Source: Pseudoduganella flava (lineage in GTDB: Bacteria; Pseudomonadota; Gammaproteobacteria; Burkholderiales; Burkholderiaceae_D). Taken from it: a DNA stretch of 64,000 bases. Where the stretch lies: positions 1 through 64,000 of the forward strand of contig NZ_VLKW01000008.1 of the NCBI RefSeq assembly GCF_007830495.1. Reading direction: 5' to 3'. Below, piece after piece: positions 35,559 through 44,149 of this stretch. Position 1 is the stretch's first letter; every line of letters starts with the position of its first letter. The translations under genes were made by a program, and so were the position numbers. The notes beneath the pieces were generated by a model that worked only from the letters and a program-made list of their open reading frames with translations, did no database searches and had not been told where the DNA came from.

Positions 35559-37861
35559 TGGACCAGGACGACCAGCCCGGCCAACCGGATCAGCCGACCA
35601 GGCGGGCGCGCTTCACGCGCCGCCGCTTCCTGCTGGCCGGCGGCGCCGCGGCCGGTGCGCTGGTGGTCGGCTGGGGCGCGCTGCCGCCGCGCCAGCGGCT
35701 GCGGGCCGATGCCGCGCTGCCCGTCGAGGATGGTGCCGTCACGCTGAACGGCTGGGTCGCCCTCGCGCCGGACAACACGGTGTCCGTCGTCGTGCCGCGC
35801 GCCGAGATGGGGCAGGGCGTCACGACGGCGCTGCCGATGCTGGTGGCCGAGGAGTTGGACATGCCGCTGGCCCAGGTGCGCGTGGTGCAGGCGCCGCCCG
35901 ACAAGATCTACGCGAACGTCGCCGTGATGCGCGACACGCTGCCGTTCCACCCGGACGACACGGGCGCCACGCAGGCGTTGGCGCGCTGGACGCTGGCGAA
36001 GGTGGCGCGCGAGCTGGGCATCAGCCTGACGGGCGGTTCGTCGTCCGTCAAGGATGCATGGCTGCCGATGCGCGAGGCGGGCGCCGCGGCCCGCGCGCTG
36101 CTGGTGGCTGCCGCGAGCCGCGCGTGGAACGTGCCGGCGGCGCGCATCCGCACGGAGAACGGCTACCTGATCGATGCGGCGGGCGGCCGGCGCGCGCCGT
36201 ATGGAGACTTTGCCGGCGCCGCGGCGAAGGAAACCCCGGGCGACGTGACGTTGAAGGACCCGCACCAGTTCCGGCTGATCGGCCATGAGGTGCCGCGCCG
36301 CGACAGCCGCCAGAAGGCCGATGGCAGCGCGCGCTTCGGTATCGATGCGCGGCCGCCGGGCCTCGTCTATGCGGCGCTGCGAATGGCGCCGACGATCGGC
36401 GGCACGATCGCCGGCATCAACCCGGCCGAGGTGCTGGCGCGCCACGGCGTGCTGGCGGTGATCGATTTTTCCGGCGCGCTGGCGGGGCAGACGGGCGCAC
36501 AATCCGGCGTCGCGGTCGTCGCCAACGCCTATTGGCCGGCACGGCAGGCCGCCGACGCGCTGGCGATCCGCTGGGAGGCCGGCCCGCATGCCGACCTGTC
36601 GAGCGAGCAGATCGACGCGCAGCTGGCGATTGCGCTGGACGAGGAGGAAGGCCACGTCTACCACAGCCAGGGCGACATCGCGCAAGCGCACGAGCAGGCG
36701 CACCTGATCCGTGCGCACTACCGGGTGCCGCTGCTGGCCCACGCGGCGATGGAGCCGCTGAACTGCACGGCGCAGGTGGCCGACGGCAAGGTGCGCCTGT
36801 GGGTGTCGACGCAGGTGCCGACCCTGGCGGTGCAGGTGGCCGCGCGGGTCGGCGGCGTCGATCCCGGGCAGGTCGAGCTGCACGAGCTGCTGCTGGGCGG
36901 CGGCTTCGGCCGGCGCCTGGAGACGGACATGGTGGCGGTGGCCGTCGCGATCGCGCGCCAGTGCCAGGGCCGCCCCGTGCAGGTGATCTGGACCCGCGAG
37001 CAGGACATCATGCACGACGTCTACCGCCCGGCCGCGCTGGCGCGCTTCACGGCCACGCTGGATGCCGCCGGCTCGATCAAGAGCTGGGACATGAAGGGGG
37101 CGGGCGGCGCGTTGACGCCGCAGTTCATGCGCCGCAACCTGGGCCTGCCGGCGGCCGGGCCGGACAAGACGACGGTCGAAGGCGCTTACGACATGCAGTA
37201 CGCCATTCCGCACCAGCGCATCGCCCACGTGGCCGTCGACAGCCTGGTCCCGCTGGGGAACTGGCGCTCGGTCGGCCACTCGTACAACGCGTTCTTCAAG
37301 GAGAGCTTCGTCGACGAGATGGCCCATGCGGCCGGCAAGGACCCGGTGGCGTTCCGCCGCGCGCTGCTGATCGACCGGCCCCGCCACCTGGCCGCGCTGG
37401 ATGCCGCGGTCCGCCGCGCCGGCGAGCCACCTGCCGGCCGCGCCCATGGCGTGGCGCTGCACCAGAGCTATGGCAGCATCGTTGCGCAGGTGGCGGAGGT
37501 GTCCGTGCATGAAGGCGAGATCCGCGTGCACCGCGTCGTCTGCGCGATCGATTGCGGCATCGCCGTCAACCCGAACCTCGTCGCGCAGCAGATGGAATCG
37601 GCCGTCGTGTTCGGCCTGTCCGCGGCGCTGGGCGGCGCGATCACGGTCAAGGACGGCAAGGTGGTGCAATCGAACTTCGGCGACTACCCGGTGTTGCGGA
37701 TGCCGCAGGTGCCGCGGGTGGACACGATCATCGTGCTGTCGGCCGAGCCGCCCGAGGGCGTGGGCGAGCCGGGCGTGCCGCCGGTCGCGCCGGCCGTCGC
37801 CAACGCCGTGTTCAAGCTGACGGGCCGGCGCCTGCGCAGCCTGCCGCTGCGCCTGACCTGA
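35555..37861 (+). CDS. Molybdenum hydroxylase large subunit (IorB-like), Tat-exported
   Basis: This 768-aa protein is of the xanthine-dehydrogenase/isoquinoline 1-oxidoreductase beta type, which oxidises aldehydes or N-heterocycles with a Mo-pyranopterin cofactor. A twin-arginine signal is present (TRRRFLLAGG), so it is probably periplasmic or membrane-associated. Family motifs are EMGQGVTTALPMLVAEELD, LLGGGFGRRLETD and the C-terminal GVGEPGVPPVAPAVANAVF with the catalytic Glu context. The start is taken as the ATG at 35555, which overlaps the upstream stop (ATGA); an ATG at 35558 is equally possible. No [2Fe-2S] small subunit, cytochrome or XdhC-type maturation gene lies nearby, which is unusual. 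Confidence 0.88.
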   Translation: MMDQDDQPGQPDQPTRRARFTRRRFLLAGGAAAGALVVGWGALPPRQRLRADAALPVEDGAVTLNGWVALAPDNTVSVVVPRAEMGQGVTTALPMLVAEELDMPLAQVRVVQAPPDKIYANVAVMRDTLPFHPDDTGATQALARWTLAKVARELGISLTGGSSSVKDAWLPMREAGAAARALLVAAASRAWNVPAARIRTENGYLIDAAGGRRAPYGDFAGAAAKETPGDVTLKDPHQFRLIGHEVPRRDSRQKADGSARFGIDARPPGLVYAALRMAPTIGGTIAGINPAEVLARHGVLAVIDFSGALAGQTGAQSGVAVVANAYWPARQAADALAIRWEAGPHADLSSEQIDAQLAIALDEEEGHVYHSQGDIAQAHEQAHLIRAHYRVPLLAHAAMEPLNCTAQVADGKVRLWVSTQVPTLAVQVAARVGGVDPGQVELHELLLGGGFGRRLETDMVAVAVAIARQCQGRPVQVIWTREQDIMHDVYRPAALARFTATLDAAGSIKSWDMKGAGGALTPQFMRRNLGLPAAGPDKTTVEGAYDMQYAIPHQRIAHVAVDSLVPLGNWRSVGHSYNAFFKESFVDEMAHAAGKDPVAFRRALLIDRPRHLAALDAAVRRAGEPPAGRAHGVALHQSYGSIVAQVAEVSVHEGEIRVHRVVCAIDCGIAVNPNLVAQQMESAVVFGLSAALGGAITVKDGKVVQSNFGDYPVLRMPQVPRVDTIIVLSAEPPEGVGEPGVPPVAPAVANAVFKLTGRRLRSLPLRLT

Positions 37862-37888
37862 TCCGGCCGCTTCGGCCGCTTCAGCCCA

Positions 37889-38338
37889 TTATTCGCCGGC
37901 GCAGCGCGGGCAGCGGCCCTTGATCAGCACATCCACTTCATCGCTGGTAAAGCCGTCCGGCAGCTTCAGCTTGCGCGGCAGCGGCACGTCCGGCACGCAC
38001 GTCACCGCTTCGCAGCGGGTGCACTGGAAGTGCGCGTGATCGTGCGCATCCTTGTCCGGATTGGCGGAAAAGCGCCACACCTGGTCGGCGCCGGCGATGC
38101 GGTGTGCCAGTCCCTGTTCCGTCAGCCATTCGAGCACGCGGTACAGCGTGACGGCATCGAATCCTTCTCCCGGCAGGCGGGCCAGGATGTCGTGATGCGT
38201 CAGCGGTTCGTGCTGCGCGAGCAGGAACGCCAGCACGCGCACGCGCGGCTGCGTGAGCCGCGCGCCGGTGGCGCGGATCAGGCTTTCGGCCTGCTCGGTA
38301 CTGGTGTGATTGCGCGTGCTTGCGGTCGGGGTGGCCAT
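37889..38338 (-). CDS. Fur family transcriptional regulator (Zur-like)
   Basis: This 149-aa Fur-fold regulator has a winged helix with TQPRVRVLAFLLAQHEPLTH and DAVTLYRVLEWLTEQGL, then a metal-binding half with HDHAHFQCTRCEAVTC and a C-terminal CPRC. The two CxxC pairs form the structural zinc site. HDHAHFQC resembles the Zur and general Fur family sensor region. Whether it senses Zn, Fe or Mn is not certain. It lies 83 bp downstream of the receptor/ABC operon on the same strand and has a TATAAT of its own at 38392-38397, so it may be both co-transcribed and independently expressed. Confidence 0.85.
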   Translation of the reverse strand: MATPTASTRNHTSTEQAESLIRATGARLTQPRVRVLAFLLAQHEPLTHHDILARLPGEGFDAVTLYRVLEWLTEQGLAHRIAGADQVWRFSANPDKDAHDHAHFQCTRCEAVTCVPDVPLPRKLKLPDGFTSDEVDVLIKGRCPRCAGE

Positions 38339-38391
38339 GGTGTATCCGGTGTCGATGCGGCCGGACGATCGTTCGCTCCGGCGCCGTGATT

Positions 38392-38397
38392 ATACCT
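38392..38397 (-). promoter_or_regulatory. Possible -10 box of the Fur-family gene
   Basis: A perfect TATAAT on the minus strand lies 54 bp upstream of the ATG at 38338. No good -35 hexamer is visible 16-18 bp further upstream, so an activator may be needed or the match is by chance. Confidence 0.3.
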
Positions 38398-38421
38398 CCC
38401 GCCCACGGCGCCGGCAGGCGG

Positions 38422-39807
38422 CTACGGCCGCGCCGCACCGTGCCGCAGGCGCCACCAGCAAGCCAGCAGTGCGGCCGCCGCGGCCAGTGTGCCGAGGATC
38501 GGCGCGGCGGGAAAGCCCGCACCGGCCGGACCTGGCACGAAGCGGGGCAGGCTGTCCACGTCGGCGCGCACCAGTCCGCGGTAGCCCATGATCGGCGGCG
38601 TCGCCCAGTCGCGCCAGCGCTGTTCGTAGCGGTCGACGTCGCGCAGGAATGCCGCGTGGTGCGCCGCGTCCGCGTCCGCCAGCCGCTCGGCGGCCACCGT
38701 CAACGCCAGCGACGGCGACAGCCACGCGACGGCCGCCACCATGTCCGCCTGCGCGGCGCGCGCGTCCGCCACGCGGCGCAGCAGCGGCGCGACGGCGGCA
38801 TCCTGCGCCACGAAGCGGGGCATGAACGACACGGGCCAGGTATGCGCGGTGATGGCCGAGCGCTGGTCCGGGTGCGCGTCGAACCAGCGCGCCAGCAGTG
38901 CGGCCTCCTGCTGTTCCGCCGTGTCTTGGGCGGCGCGCGTCCGCAGGATCACCGTGTGCGGCATCGGTGCCGGGTGCCGCGCCGCCGCCAGCGCGCCCAG
39001 TGCCGCCGGGGCGACGAACATGCCGGCGATCCAGGCGGCGAGCAGCACGCCGGCAGCGGCCGCCGGCGGCATGCGCAGGTGGTTGACGAGGCCGGCGAGC
39101 GCCGTCCATGCCAGCGCGGCCGCGGCAAGCGCCAGCAGCCACGCCGCCCAGGCCTGCCAGGTGGCGCCGGGATCGAGGGCGAACGCCAGCGTGGATGCCA
39201 GTGCCGCCACGCTCCACGCGGCCGTCAGGCGCACCAGCAGCGCCGCAGCGGCCACGCGCCATGGCTGGCGAGCCTGGGCGCAGACGACACGCCAGATGCC
39301 CAGTTCGCGCGCCTCGTGCACCATGCCATACGACAGCGCGATGACGAGCAGCGGCAGCAGCAACGCCGTCACGGCGCCGAAGTCCGGCATGCCGAGTGAG
39401 CGCAGCAGCGGGTTGGCGATCGGATCGCTGCGCCGCCCGTCCACGTGGCGCGGTTCGACGGAGACCTGGATCGCCGGGGTGCGCTGCGCGAAGCTGCCGG
39501 CCGCCAGCACCAGGCCGCCGCCCGGCTGCCGTTGCGCCGGCGGCGCCATGCGCCGTGCGAACTCGAATGCATCCTTCGCCTGGCCGGGCGATGGTGGCGG
39601 CGCCGTGGCGGGCAGCGCGAGTGCCGCCTCGGCCACGCCCCGTTCCCAGTCGGCCACGGCGCCCGCGGCGACAGCGCGATAACGCGCGGCCTCGAGGCCG
39701 GACAAGGCGGCGGCTGCGCCCAGCAGCAGTGCCGCAACGCCCAGCAGTATCCGGTTGACGGGATTGCCCAGCAGGCGGCGCCATTCGGCCAGTAAGAGGC
39801 GCTTCAT
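38422..39807 (-). CDS. ABC-2 type permease, DUF3526-like (second subunit)
   Basis: This 461-aa inner-membrane protein starts MKRLLLAEWRRLLGNP. It has an N-terminal TM helix, a large periplasmic domain (about 45-175), and a cluster of TM helices (VTALLLPLLVIALSYGM and following) before a last C-terminal helix. The layout matches the preceding permease, so the two probably form a heterodimer. Its ATG overlaps the stop of that permease (ATGA). ABC-2 permeases of this type are usually exporters or lipid/protein movers, not solute importers. Confidence 0.82.
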   Translation of the reverse strand: MKRLLLAEWRRLLGNPVNRILLGVAALLLGAAAALSGLEAARYRAVAAGAVADWERGVAEAALALPATAPPPSPGQAKDAFEFARRMAPPAQRQPGGGLVLAAGSFAQRTPAIQVSVEPRHVDGRRSDPIANPLLRSLGMPDFGAVTALLLPLLVIALSYGMVHEARELGIWRVVCAQARQPWRVAAAALLVRLTAAWSVAALASTLAFALDPGATWQAWAAWLLALAAAALAWTALAGLVNHLRMPPAAAAGVLLAAWIAGMFVAPAALGALAAARHPAPMPHTVILRTRAAQDTAEQQEAALLARWFDAHPDQRSAITAHTWPVSFMPRFVAQDAAVAPLLRRVADARAAQADMVAAVAWLSPSLALTVAAERLADADAAHHAAFLRDVDRYEQRWRDWATPPIMGYRGLVRADVDSLPRFVPGPAGAGFPAAPILGTLAAAAALLACWWRLRHGAARP

Positions 39808-41225
39808 GGCTTGATCCTCCCCGCGACAGCCAGCAGCACTGACAGCGCGGCCGCTGCCCACGCGGCCAGGGCAGCCATGTCGCGCAGCGCCCAGCCGATG
39901 CCGGCCGGCGCCTGCGGCGGCCGATAGTCGAAGCGCGGCACCGATTGCCACAGCGTCCGGCCGCCATAGCGCTCGTCGAACGACGTCAGGCCCCGCGTTT
40001 GCGTCATGTCCCAGCGGTCGATGTGCGTGTTGAACGCGCGCCGGTAGCGCTCGGCCGCGTCCTCGAAGTGGCGGCGGTGCGCCAGGTCCGTGCCGGCCAG
40101 CGTCATCGACGCGAGCTGCAACGCGACGGCGGGGCTGGCCAGCGCGGCCTGGCGCAGCACATCCTGCTGGTGCGCGAAGCCGTCCCACAGCGCATCGAAA
40201 TGCAGCGCATGCACCTTGTCCGCATAGGCGTCGCGCGCCAGCCGGCGGGCCGCGTAGGCGCCGAACGGCAAGTCCTCGGCGCGGCGCACGCCATGGCGCG
40301 CCAGCAGCGCCGCGTCGAACGCGCGGCCGCGCGCGGCCAGGTCGCCGTCGCCGGGCAGGCCGTTCTCGTAGTCGTATCGGATCGCGCTCCAGAATGCGTC
40401 GCGCGTCGGCAGCGGTTCGGCGTGTTCGGCAAGCAGCCCGGCCGCGCGCGGAATCACGAACAGCCACGCGAGCCACAGCGCCAGCAGCACCGCCAGTGCG
40501 GCGCGGCTGCTGCGGCACAGCGCGGATACCGTCAGGCCCACGCAGGCGAGGATCAGCACGTACAGCACATACACGCAGGCCAACGCCGCGCAGCGGAGCA
40601 GGGCGCTGCTGCCATCTTCCGGCGCCAGCGCCGCCACCAGGCCGAACGCGCCCAGCACGAGCGCCACGGGCAGTGCCGCCGCGACGGCCAGCTTGCCCAG
40701 CACGATCCCGCGCATGCCGACGCCGAGGGCGCCCGTCATCCGCAAGGTGCCCGCCTCGCGCTCGGCGCTGACGGAATCGAACGTCAGCGCGAACACGGCG
40801 AGCGGCAGCAGCATCGTCAGCACCAGCGCGGGCGAGAACGGGCCGAACGGCGCTGGCGCCGGCTCGGCGGCCGCATCGCTGTCGCGCGGGATGTTGCGGC
40901 GGTGCGGCTCGATCCACAGCGTCTTGCCCACGTGGCGGTCGATGCCCGGATCGAAGGCGGCCAGCGGGCCGGCGGCGGCAAACACGTACAGGCCGAAGTG
41001 GGCGGCGCGGTGCGGATGGCGCGCGTCCTGGCTGTCCCACTGGGCGCGTGCGGCCGCAGCGGCGTCGTGCGCCTCTGCCGCCGCGCGTTCGCGGGCCTGG
41101 TGCGCCAGCAGGAACGTCAGTGCGAACAGCACGGCCAGCGCGACGGCGGGCCAGGCCAGGCGGCCGCCGCGCCACAGGCCGAGCCATTCCTTGCGCAGCA
41201 CGGCAATGCAGTGCGCGGCAGTCAT
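39804..41225 (-). CDS. ABC-2 type permease, DUF3526-like (first subunit)
   Basis: This 473-aa membrane protein begins CIAVLRKEWLGLWRGGRLAW. A first TM helix is followed by a periplasmic domain and then ALVLTMLLPLAVFALTFDSV and EREAGTLRMTGALGV, a hallmark of ABC-2 permeases, plus several more helices. A large second soluble loop (about 300-430) precedes the last helix. It overlaps the ATPase stop by 4 bp. The substrate is unknown. Confidence 0.83.
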   Translation of the reverse strand: MTAAHCIAVLRKEWLGLWRGGRLAWPAVALAVLFALTFLLAHQARERAAAEAHDAAAAARAQWDSQDARHPHRAAHFGLYVFAAAGPLAAFDPGIDRHVGKTLWIEPHRRNIPRDSDAAAEPAPAPFGPFSPALVLTMLLPLAVFALTFDSVSAEREAGTLRMTGALGVGMRGIVLGKLAVAAALPVALVLGAFGLVAALAPEDGSSALLRCAALACVYVLYVLILACVGLTVSALCRSSRAALAVLLALWLAWLFVIPRAAGLLAEHAEPLPTRDAFWSAIRYDYENGLPGDGDLAARGRAFDAALLARHGVRRAEDLPFGAYAARRLARDAYADKVHALHFDALWDGFAHQQDVLRQAALASPAVALQLASMTLAGTDLAHRRHFEDAAERYRRAFNTHIDRWDMTQTRGLTSFDERYGGRTLWQSVPRFDYRPPQAPAGIGWALRDMAALAAWAAAALSVLLAVAGRIKP

Positions 41226-41959
41226 GCGAGCTCCCGGGCGTGGTGCAGGTACAGGTCTTCCAGTTCCTGGTGGCCGATCGTGTGCGCATCGACCTCGGCA
41301 ACGATGGCGCCGGCCTGCATGATGGCGATGCGGTCGGCCACCTGGCGTGCGTTGAACAGGTCGTGGGTGGCCATCAGCACGGCCATGCCGCGGTCGGCGG
41401 CGGCGCGCACCCGCGCCGCGAAGTCGTTGGCGGCGGCGGGGTCGAGGCCGGAGGTGGGCTCGTCGAGCAGCATGCCGCACGCCGAGCGGGCATGGGCGAT
41501 CGCCAGCCCGACCTTCTGGCGCATGCCCTTCGAGTATCCCGACACGCGGGCGCCGTGCGCGCCCTCCTGCAGGCCGCAGGCGGCCAGCATGTCGCCCGCC
41601 TCGAGCGGGGTGACGTCGATGTCGGCCAGTGCGCAGAAGTAGCGCAGGTTCTCGATGCCTGACAGGTAGGGATACAGCGCGACGTTTTCCGGCAGGTAGG
41701 CCAGGCGCCGCGCCGCTTCCGGCTCGGCGGCGAGGTCGCGGCCGCCGATCAGCACGCGGCCCGCGGCGGGCGGCACGAAGCCGAGCAGGGTCTGGATCGT
41801 CGTTGTCTTGCCCGCGCCGTTCCCGCCCAGCAGCGCCAGCACCTGGCCGGACGCGATGGCCAGGTTCAGGCGGGCGATGACGGTGCGCTCGCCATAGCGC
41901 ACCGCGAGGTCGTGGGTTGCTATCGTCGCTTGTATCGTTGCTTCTATCGTGGCCTTCAT
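41222..41959 (-). CDS. ABC transporter ATP-binding protein
   Basis: This 245-aa ATPase has Walker A GGNGAGKTT, a divergent signature SGYSKGMRQKVG, Walker B GMLLDEPTSGLD and the switch His in MATHDL. The signature SGYSKGM is the usual form in CcmA/NatA-like exporters. The N-terminus has a curious ATIEATIQATIATH run from an imperfect 12-bp tandem repeat. The ATG at 41959 is 8 bp after the receptor stop; a later start is possible because the repeat precedes the conserved domain. It would energise the two permeases that follow. Confidence 0.92.
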   Translation of the reverse strand: MKATIEATIQATIATHDLAVRYGERTVIARLNLAIASGQVLALLGGNGAGKTTTIQTLLGFVPPAAGRVLIGGRDLAAEPEAARRLAYLPENVALYPYLSGIENLRYFCALADIDVTPLEAGDMLAACGLQEGAHGARVSGYSKGMRQKVGLAIAHARSACGMLLDEPTSGLDPAAANDFAARVRAAADRGMAVLMATHDLFNARQVADRIAIMQAGAIVAEVDAHTIGHQELEDLYLHHARELA

Positions 41960-41967
41960 CGCGGTCC

Positions 41968-44046
41968 TCAGAACAGGTATTGCACGGTGATGCCGCCGTG
42001 GCGGCGCGGTTGCGGCGCCACCAGCAGCCCGGAAGCGTTGGCGTAATACGCCTCGCTGATCAGTTGCGGCTGCAGGATCGCGTACAGCGCGAGGCGCATT
42101 TTTCCAATGTCGTATTGCGCCCGCAGGTCGTAGCGCTTGTAGGTCGGCACCGTGCGGCGCTGCGGTACGGCGCCCGTGTAGTACGGCACACCCGTGGTCG
42201 CGTAGGCATCCGCGTTCAGGCGCAGCGGCCGGCCGGCCAGCACCGTGGTGTACTCGATGCCGACCTTGGCCTGGTGACGCGGCACCGAGATCAGCGCGCC
42301 CGTGTTCGGCAGCGGATTGTCGATGCGCGCCCGCACCAGGCCTGTGTAGCTGGCGTACAGCGCCCACGCGGCGGCCGGCCGCCAGCGCGCGTCGATCTCC
42401 CAGCCACGCCGGGTCGTGCTGCCGATCGTCGTCCACACGTCGGGTGCCGTCATCGTCACTTCGTCGTCGTTGGTGGTGTGGAACAGGGCGCCGTTGACCG
42501 ACCAGCCGGCCCGCGTCACGTTGACGCCCGTGTCGTAGGAACGCACCTTCGACGGCCGCAGCCCGGCGTTGTTCAGGTCACCCGGCGCGCCCAGCGGCCC
42601 GGCGGCGCCGGCGGGGCTGATCTGCTGCGCGGCGGCGGAGCGGAAGCCCTCGGCCGCGTTGGCGAACCAGGCGACGCCCGGTGCGGCGTCCCACAGCATC
42701 CCCGCTTTCGGCGTGACGACCCATTTGCGGTAGCCGGTCGAGGCGGCGGGGCGCTTGCGGTTGCCGATGTCGTAGTCGAAGCGGTCGGCGCGCAGGCCAC
42801 CGGTCAGCTTCAGCGCACCCGCGGGGCGCCATTGCGCCTGCGTGAACAGGCCCCACGTCAGCAAGTCGAGATCGAGGTCGGTCAGGTAGATGTCGGTGGG
42901 CCGGCGGTTCTCGTAGCGGCGCCGGATGGCTTCTCCCTGGTCGCGCCGCAGGTCGGCGCCGACAAGCAGTGCGAAGCGCGGGACGGGGCGCCAGTCGTAG
43001 GACAGCTGGCCGCCCCGGATGTGGCGGTCGTCCGTGCCGGCATTGTTGACGGCGCCGCCGGCCGCCGCGGCGCGGGTCCGTTCGAAATCCTCGGCGTAGG
43101 CCGTCACGCGCCAGCCGGTGCCGTCGTCGACGGGCGTCGCGTTGAATGCCAGCGCCGTGCGGCGGGCGTCGCCGAACGCGGGCAGCGCGTTTTCCTCCAG
43201 CGCGTCGCGCGCCACGAGGCCGGCCGCGAGCCGGTCGTAGCGCAGGTAGCCGGCCGCCTCGTAATCGGAGCGGTAGTGGTTCAGGCGCAGGCTGAGCCGA
43301 TAGCCGCCGCGCGTGTGCGACAGCTTCCAGAACAGGTTGTCCCGGTCGAGCCAGGCGCCGCGCCGGTAGCTGTCGGTGCGGTAGGTGTCGGCGACCACGA
43401 CGCTGTCGAACGCGCCGGCCTGCGCGGACCAGACCAGCGTGCCGCGCCGGCCGCCGTACGATTCGGCGGTGAATGCGACGCTGGAGGGAATGGGGCCGTC
43501 GACGGTATGGATGTCGACTGCGCCGGCGCGGTTCTGGTCGCCATGGCGCACCGACACCGGCCCCTTGATCACGTCGACACCGGCGATCATGCCCGGCGTG
43601 ATCCATTCGAGGAAGGCTGGGCCGTGGCCGGCGCCCGCTTCGCTGGAAGGCACGTTCTGCGGCACGCCGTCGACGTAGATCGCCGTGTCGGCACCGTGGC
43701 TGCCGCCGGTCGCGAAGCCGCGCATCTTGAAGCCGGTGCCGGTGTCGCCCTGGTCGAGGCTGTGCGCGACGACGCCCGGCACGCGGCGGAAGATGTTCGA
43801 GATGTCGCGGCCGACGTTGATCGTCTCGAGGTCCTGTGCCGTCAGCACCGTGACGGATGCCGGCAGCGCCGCGGCATCGTTGCCGATGCGCGCGCGGCCG
43901 TAGCCGTCGCGGCTGCCGGGAACGTGGACGACGGCCACGTCGGGCGCGGCGGCATCCGGCTCGTCGCCAGCGGCGCCGCCGGCCCAGGCCAGCAGGGCGG
44001 CGAACAAGGGACGGGTAAGGGTATTGCGGGGCAGGGTGTTGGTCAT
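41968..44046 (-). CDS. TonB-dependent outer-membrane receptor
   Basis: This 692-aa protein has a signal peptide (about 1-27), a plug domain (VTVLTAQDLETINVGRDISN, RGFATGGSHGADTAIYVDG, GPVSVRHGDQNRAGAVDI) and a 22-strand barrel ending in the terminal aromatic residue of ITVQYLF. It imports a ligand across the outer membrane using TonB. There is no N-terminal signalling extension. The start at 44046 is fixed by the signal peptide; the long upstream frame overlaps the MFS gene. The first gene of a four-gene operon with an ABC-2 transporter, not with a FecCD/BtuCD importer, so the ligand cannot be guessed from its neighbours. Confidence 0.92.
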   Translation of the reverse strand: MTNTLPRNTLTRPLFAALLAWAGGAAGDEPDAAAPDVAVVHVPGSRDGYGRARIGNDAAALPASVTVLTAQDLETINVGRDISNIFRRVPGVVAHSLDQGDTGTGFKMRGFATGGSHGADTAIYVDGVPQNVPSSEAGAGHGPAFLEWITPGMIAGVDVIKGPVSVRHGDQNRAGAVDIHTVDGPIPSSVAFTAESYGGRRGTLVWSAQAGAFDSVVVADTYRTDSYRRGAWLDRDNLFWKLSHTRGGYRLSLRLNHYRSDYEAAGYLRYDRLAAGLVARDALEENALPAFGDARRTALAFNATPVDDGTGWRVTAYAEDFERTRAAAAGGAVNNAGTDDRHIRGGQLSYDWRPVPRFALLVGADLRRDQGEAIRRRYENRRPTDIYLTDLDLDLLTWGLFTQAQWRPAGALKLTGGLRADRFDYDIGNRKRPAASTGYRKWVVTPKAGMLWDAAPGVAWFANAAEGFRSAAAQQISPAGAAGPLGAPGDLNNAGLRPSKVRSYDTGVNVTRAGWSVNGALFHTTNDDEVTMTAPDVWTTIGSTTRRGWEIDARWRPAAAWALYASYTGLVRARIDNPLPNTGALISVPRHQAKVGIEYTTVLAGRPLRLNADAYATTGVPYYTGAVPQRRTVPTYKRYDLRAQYDIGKMRLALYAILQPQLISEAYYANASGLLVAPQPRRHGGITVQYLF

Positions 44047-44088
44047 CTGAAGTGTGGGCTGTGGTGGCGGCCATGCGGCCTTGCTTAT

Positions 44089-44149
44089 GCAATTGTGTTG
44101 CAAAAGCAATTCTAAGCCGGCTTCAGGTGTTAACGCAACTATGTTGCAA
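44089..44149. promoter_or_regulatory. Two near-identical 15-bp repeats upstream of the TonB receptor gene
   Basis: GCAATTGTGTTGCAA (44089-44103) and GCAACTATGTTGCAA (44135-44149) match at 13 of 15 positions and start 46 bp apart. The second holds a perfect GCAAC-TAT-GTTGC inverted repeat and overlaps the 3' end of the MFS gene. They lie 43 and 89 bp upstream of the receptor ATG and are good operator candidates. Confidence 0.5.

Noticed and set aside
35507-37669. 720-aa minus-strand open frame opposite the molybdenum hydroxylase
   Set aside because: Same reason: the plus frame carries a Tat signal and family motifs, and the minus frame has none.
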